A stretch of DNA of 56,655 bases, from positions 1 to 56,655 of the forward strand of contig JAAWBG010000010.1 of assembly GCA_022792535.1 (NCBI GenBank), given 5' to 3'. The notes beneath the pieces are model-generated. The model was not told the origin of the DNA and made no database searches. It saw only the letters and a program-made list of their open reading frames with translations. Below are positions 53,266 through 56,655 of the stretch, one piece after another. The stretch comes from Lachnospiraceae bacterium. Lineage in GTDB: Bacteria > Bacillota > Clostridia > Lachnospirales > Lachnospiraceae. How positions within the stretch are numbered: the stretch's first letter is position 1; every line of letters starts with the position of its first letter. A program made the position numbers and the translations under genes.

Positions 53266-56200
53266 ATGGATCGAAAAAAAATGAGTGAGAAATTTTTTAT
53301 ACAGGGAGAGGAAGTTCTGCTGGAGGAGGTTGCAGAAAAGCTGAACCAGATGGTAGAAAAGATGCCTGCTGGATGTGCTGTGGTCCGGGGAATGGAACAC
53401 TGGAAACTGATCAGCGGCAACGAAGAGTTTTTTCATGGGATAGGGTATACTTTGGAAGAACTCCAGGCAATGAAAGGTGATTTTTCTAATATTTTATACA
53501 AGGAAGATATAGAATGTCTGAAAAAGACTATGGATGAGGTGGAACACAAGAAAGAGGTGGGCCAGTGCGAGATGCGCATCTGCAAGAAGTCAGGAGAGGT
53601 GCGGTGGATTGCACTGAAAGTCCGTCTTTTTTATTATGAAGACAAAGTCCCCTGTTTTCTTGTGGCAAGCTGGGATATTCACAAACGAAAGCTGATGGAA
53701 GAGGAACTGTATCTGCAGACAGAACGGTATAAACTGATGGAGGAGATCAATCAGGAATTCCCCTTTGAATATAATGTGAAAAATAAGACGCTGTTTATTC
53801 CGGCACGCTCTAATATTATACTGGCAGATCGAAATGGAAACGACTATTATGTTCCCATAGGAATTTTAGAAAAGGTACTGCACAGAGAGGATTGTGAAAA
53901 ATTTTTTCAGGTGATTGATCGTGCTTCTAAGGAGGAAGAGCACGGTATTTTGGAGTATCGGGTGAATATTGCAAAGGACGGAGAAAGACCGGAATATGCA
54001 TGGCACAGAACCAGCTATAAAAGCATTCGGGGCGTGGACAGCAAAATTGTGCGGATTCTGGGCAGAACAGAGGATATTACCAGAGACCGGATTCTGCAGG
54101 ATGAGATGGCTCAGAGACTGAAGCGGGATGATCTGATCGGCTTGCTGAATAAGCCGGCTACGAAAGGGGAGATCGAAGCATTTTTAAGGAGCAATCCAGA
54201 CGGAACCCATGCGCTGTTTCTGGTGGATATTGATAATTTTAAATATGTGAATGACACGTTGGGGCATTTGTTTGGAGATAATGTGTTGGTGAATATTGGC
54301 AAAAAGATTCAGGGATTGTTCCGGGGAACTGACGTAATTGGAAGAATCGGCGGGGATGAGTTTTTAATTCTGATGAAGCACACAGATTCTTTTCAGGCGA
54401 AAGCAAAGGCTCAAAATATTTGTGATACCCTTTATCAGACTTATCACGGCAGGAATCAGGAAGAGGTGGAGATAAGCTGCAGCGTGGGCGTTGCCATGTA
54501 TGGAACCATAAGAGAAAGTTACACTTCTTTGTTTTCCAAAGCAGATATGGCCATGTATCAGGCCAAAGAAGCGGGGAAGAATCAGTACTGTGTGGCTGAG
54601 ATTGCAGATCCCATGTGGAAGACCAGGAAGGTGACTAAGATTGAGACGGGAAGCGGCCATTATAAAGCAGGAAAAGTACAGGATATGGATTTTATCTCAG
54701 AGGCATTTACTTTACTTTCTCATGCCAAGGATGTGAATGATTCGCTGAATCTTTTGATGGAGCGGATTGGAAGGCAGTATGATCTGGGAAGAGTGGCTGT
54801 ATTAGAATGCGACAGGGAAAAGAGAGAACTGATTCAGACCAATTGCTGGACCAGAGAGAATGGAATTCTGCGGGAGCCTCAGTTTATAGATAAATATGAG
54901 AATTGGGATGGTTTTTTCCAGGGATTTAACGAGTGGGGGCTGGCCTGTATCAATGACTGCCTGGGAGATGAGGAGGTTTCGGAGTCAGATAAAGAAGTAT
55001 TTCGTGAGCGGAAAATGCGGGCGATTGTCAACTGCAGTTTTTCTTATTTTGAGTTGGGAGAAGGGTATGTGTCGTTCTGCGATCTGGAAAAGCCCCGGTT
55101 ATGGACCGATTTTGAGAAAGAGACCTTTCTGGAATTGTCTAAAATGCTTTCTGTATTTGTGGCGCTTCGGGTACAGCAGGAGGAAGACCAAAGGGCGATC
55201 CGGCATTTGAAGAAGAGAGATCCTCTCACAGGGCTTTACATTGAGGAAGCATTTAAAAGCAGAGTGAAAAGAGAGCTGGAAAATTGGAGAGAAGACAAAG
55301 AATATGCCATTATCTATACAGATATCAATGATTTTTCCTATATCAATGATAATTTTGGACATGCGGCCGGAAATGAGATTTTGAAGAGCTTTGCATCCCT
55401 GATTCAGGGAAGGGATTATATGGTTTCCTGCCGGTTATATTCTGATTTGTTTATTACGTTTTTGTGGGATACCGACCGGGAATCTATTCTGCAGAAAATT
55501 GTAGACAGCAGCTTGTATTTCAGCAGAAAACAAAAGAAGATCTATCCTTCCTGCAATATCAGGCTGACTACCGGAATTTATTTTATGGAAGAGAAAGATG
55601 AGAATTTAGATATGGCCATTGAGAATGCCAATCTTACCAGAAAGAGCATTAAGGGCAACAGCAGCGCTTTCTGCCGGGTGTATGAGAGCAGAATGCGCAG
55701 TCAGCGGGAGGAGGAGAAAAAAGTACTGGCAGAATTTCAGAGTACTTTGGAAGCAGGCGGATTCCAGGTGTATGTGCAGCCTAAATTCTACCTTTCTCAA
55801 TTCCAGGTTTCCGGCGGAGAGGCGCTGGTGCGTTGGAAAAAGAAAAGCGGAAAGATCGTGTCTCCAGGCATGTTTATTCCTGTGCTGGAAAAGTCCGGCT
55901 ATATTGTGGAACTGGATTTCTATGTGTATGAGCAGGTATTGATTTATATGAGAAACTGGATGGGGGCAGGAAAAGAACCGCCGATTATTTCCGTGAATTT
56001 TTCCAGAAGCCATTTTGAAAAAAATGGAATTTATCAGCGGATTATCTCGTTGACAGAATCTTATCAGGTGGATCCCAAATACATTGAGATAGAGATTACG
56101 GAGAGCTTGTTTGTGACGGGATATGATCTGGTGAAAACGGAAGTGCAAAAGCTTCGGGAAGCTGGATTTCGGGTAGCCATCGACGATTTTGGAACAGGGT

Positions 56201-56472
56201 ATTCTTCTTTGGGAATGCTTCTTGATATTCCGGCGGATATTGTAAAGATTGACCGGAGCTTTTTGAATCGGGAAAATGCGGGAAATGCTAAGGAATTTAT
56301 TCAAAATGTGGGCAGGCTGATTGAGAGTGTCAAAGAGGAAGTTATTTTTGAGGGAATTGAGACTGAGGAGCAGCGGAAATTCTTGATAGACTGCGGATTC
56401 CGCTTTGGTCAGGGATTTCTCTTTGACCGCCCTATGCCTATTGAGGTGTTTCAAGAAAAATACATGAAATAA
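53266..56472 (+). CDS. PAS-PAS-GGDEF-GAF-(GGDEF)-EAL cyclic-di-GMP protein
   Basis: The 1068-residue product starts at ATG 53266 (GGGGA eight bases before; ATG 53251 in frame is less likely). Two PAS-like domains (about 30-150 and 165-285) precede a GGDEF domain with intact RIGGDEF (362-366). A GAF-like region (about 490-640) leads to a second GGDEF-like domain whose site reads YSDLF near 725 and must be inactive as a cyclase. A C-terminal EAL domain has EALVRW (Glu852), VNFSRSHF, IEITES, DDFGTGYSS, KIDRSF and EGIET, so it looks catalytically complete. It could make and degrade c-di-GMP. No membrane segment: a cytoplasmic sensor. Confidence 0.92.
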   Translation: MDRKKMSEKFFIQGEEVLLEEVAEKLNQMVEKMPAGCAVVRGMEHWKLISGNEEFFHGIGYTLEELQAMKGDFSNILYKEDIECLKKTMDEVEHKKEVGQCEMRICKKSGEVRWIALKVRLFYYEDKVPCFLVASWDIHKRKLMEEELYLQTERYKLMEEINQEFPFEYNVKNKTLFIPARSNIILADRNGNDYYVPIGILEKVLHREDCEKFFQVIDRASKEEEHGILEYRVNIAKDGERPEYAWHRTSYKSIRGVDSKIVRILGRTEDITRDRILQDEMAQRLKRDDLIGLLNKPATKGEIEAFLRSNPDGTHALFLVDIDNFKYVNDTLGHLFGDNVLVNIGKKIQGLFRGTDVIGRIGGDEFLILMKHTDSFQAKAKAQNICDTLYQTYHGRNQEEVEISCSVGVAMYGTIRESYTSLFSKADMAMYQAKEAGKNQYCVAEIADPMWKTRKVTKIETGSGHYKAGKVQDMDFISEAFTLLSHAKDVNDSLNLLMERIGRQYDLGRVAVLECDREKRELIQTNCWTRENGILREPQFIDKYENWDGFFQGFNEWGLACINDCLGDEEVSESDKEVFRERKMRAIVNCSFSYFELGEGYVSFCDLEKPRLWTDFEKETFLELSKMLSVFVALRVQQEEDQRAIRHLKKRDPLTGLYIEEAFKSRVKRELENWREDKEYAIIYTDINDFSYINDNFGHAAGNEILKSFASLIQGRDYMVSCRLYSDLFITFLWDTDRESILQKIVDSSLYFSRKQKKIYPSCNIRLTTGIYFMEEKDENLDMAIENANLTRKSIKGNSSAFCRVYESRMRSQREEEKKVLAEFQSTLEAGGFQVYVQPKFYLSQFQVSGGEALVRWKKKSGKIVSPGMFIPVLEKSGYIVELDFYVYEQVLIYMRNWMGAGKEPPIISVNFSRSHFEKNGIYQRIISLTESYQVDPKYIEIEITESLFVTGYDLVKTEVQKLREAGFRVAIDDFGTGYSSLGMLLDIPADIVKIDRSFLNRENAGNAKEFIQNVGRLIESVKEEVIFEGIETEEQRKFLIDCGFRFGQGFLFDRPMPIEVFQEKYMK

Positions 56473-56483
56473 GCTGAAAACTA

Positions 56484-56512
56484 TTGATTTTTTGCGCTAT
56501 AATTATTATAGT
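56484..56512 (+). promoter_or_regulatory. Promoter of the gene at the right edge
   Basis: TTGATT (56484-56489) and TATAGT (56507-56512) are separated by 17 bases. The transcript would start near 56519, just before the folded leader. Confidence 0.7.
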
Positions 56513-56530
56513 ATAAAAGGAAAGAATCAG

Positions 56531-56608
56531 TTACTATTCAGCTTTTGAATTTACGGTAACAATGGGAACGCCGGCCGGAATCAGGCGGGTGTTTCCTGTG
56601 AATAGTAA
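56531..56608 (+). ncRNA. Candidate structured leader RNA
   Basis: A perfect 10-base closing stem, TTACTATTCA (56531-56540) / TGAATAGTAA (56599-56608), encloses 58 bases. Inside, GGGAACGCC (56564-56572) can pair with GGCGGGTGTTTCC (56584-56596) with a bulge. The layout of promoter, closed multistem domain and ribosome binding site resembles a riboswitch aptamer. It does not match the c-di-GMP-I (GEMM) consensus or other classes I can recall. Confidence 0.4.
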
Positions 56609-56639
56609 TAGATTAAATTCAGGCAGGAGGAAAAATGTA

Positions 56640-56655
56640 ATGAAAAGATCTATTA
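56640..56655 (+). CDS. Start of a gene cut by the window edge
   Basis: ATG 56640 lies nine bases after AGGAGG (56625-56630) and encodes MKRSI before the window ends. A basic start suits a signal peptide, but five residues do not allow an assignment. A minimal ATG-TAA (56635-56640) overlaps this start codon by one base. Confidence 0.6.

Noticed and set aside
56531-56608. c-di-GMP-I (GEMM) riboswitch
   Set aside because: The conserved GEMM core with GCAAA and the tetraloop receptor is not present, so proximity to a GGDEF-EAL gene is the only support.

Overview
The window reads as chromosome from an anaerobic, fermentative Clostridia-class Firmicute, most likely Lachnospiraceae. The reasons are strong AGGAGG-type ribosome binding sites, mid-range GC, an [FeFe] hydrogenase plus rubrerythrin, a YlmC/YmxH sporulation-type protein, a GlpP antiterminator, a YesM/YesN two-component pair, and the order rplS - lepB - rbgA - lepB - rnhB - fliK-like - flhB-like - yraN, which resembles the rplS-ylqF-rnhB-ylqG-ylqH region of Bacillus. 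I cannot resolve genus or species. I see no rRNA, tRNA, CRISPR array, transposase or prophage genes. All assignments come from reading motifs by eye; no database search was run.

Region 1 (1-9,996): dispersed palindromic repeats precede a 593-residue protein with a PPC-like domain. Next is a PerR-type regulator with a perfect PerR/Fur box in its own promoter. It is followed by one long ORF that joins an [FeFe] hydrogenase to a rubredoxin-rubrerythrin-rubredoxin module. This is the most interesting locus: it suggests hydrogen- or ferredoxin-driven peroxide reduction under peroxide-sensing control. After another palindrome comes a MecA-like penicillin-binding protein whose promoter carries two BlaI/MecI-like operators, with no blaI/blaR1 in the window. 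A pair of uncharacterised genes, a small hypothetical gene and a DUF2148 ferredoxin-domain gene follow.

Region 2 (10,100-18,400): a conserved housekeeping cluster with rplS, two signal peptidases around rbgA, rnhB, non-flagellar FliK/FlhB relatives, yraN, pgeF and an M42 peptidase. Region 3 (18,400-23,050) has a MATE transporter, a GH3 glycosidase and a convergent CPBP protease.

Region 4 (23,100-35,300): a GlcNAc-disaccharide utilisation locus. It has a GH94 enzyme resembling N,N'-diacetylchitobiose phosphorylase, a phosphohexomutase, a YesM-like sensor kinase, a sugar ABC importer without its ATPase, a YesN-like regulator, nagB and nagA. The genes form a nearly complete path from chitobiose to fructose-6-phosphate.

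Region 5 (35,400-42,240): a DUF2185/DUF4241-type protein, dnaE, pfkA, a SpoU-type methyltransferase and a small conserved gene. Region 6 (42,240-49,151): a glycerol regulon with glpP behind an attenuator-like leader, a TetR/DhaS-like regulator, glpK, and a three-gene glycerol-3-phosphate oxidoreductase operon with its own terminator-containing leader. Region 7 (49,150-56,655): ymxH with its ribosome binding site inside a hairpin, nrdR, a YqeG-type phosphatase, efp, an ABC-F ATPase, and a PAS-GGDEF-GAF-GGDEF-EAL cyclic-di-GMP protein. It ends with a promoter and a folded leader RNA in front of a gene cut by the window edge.
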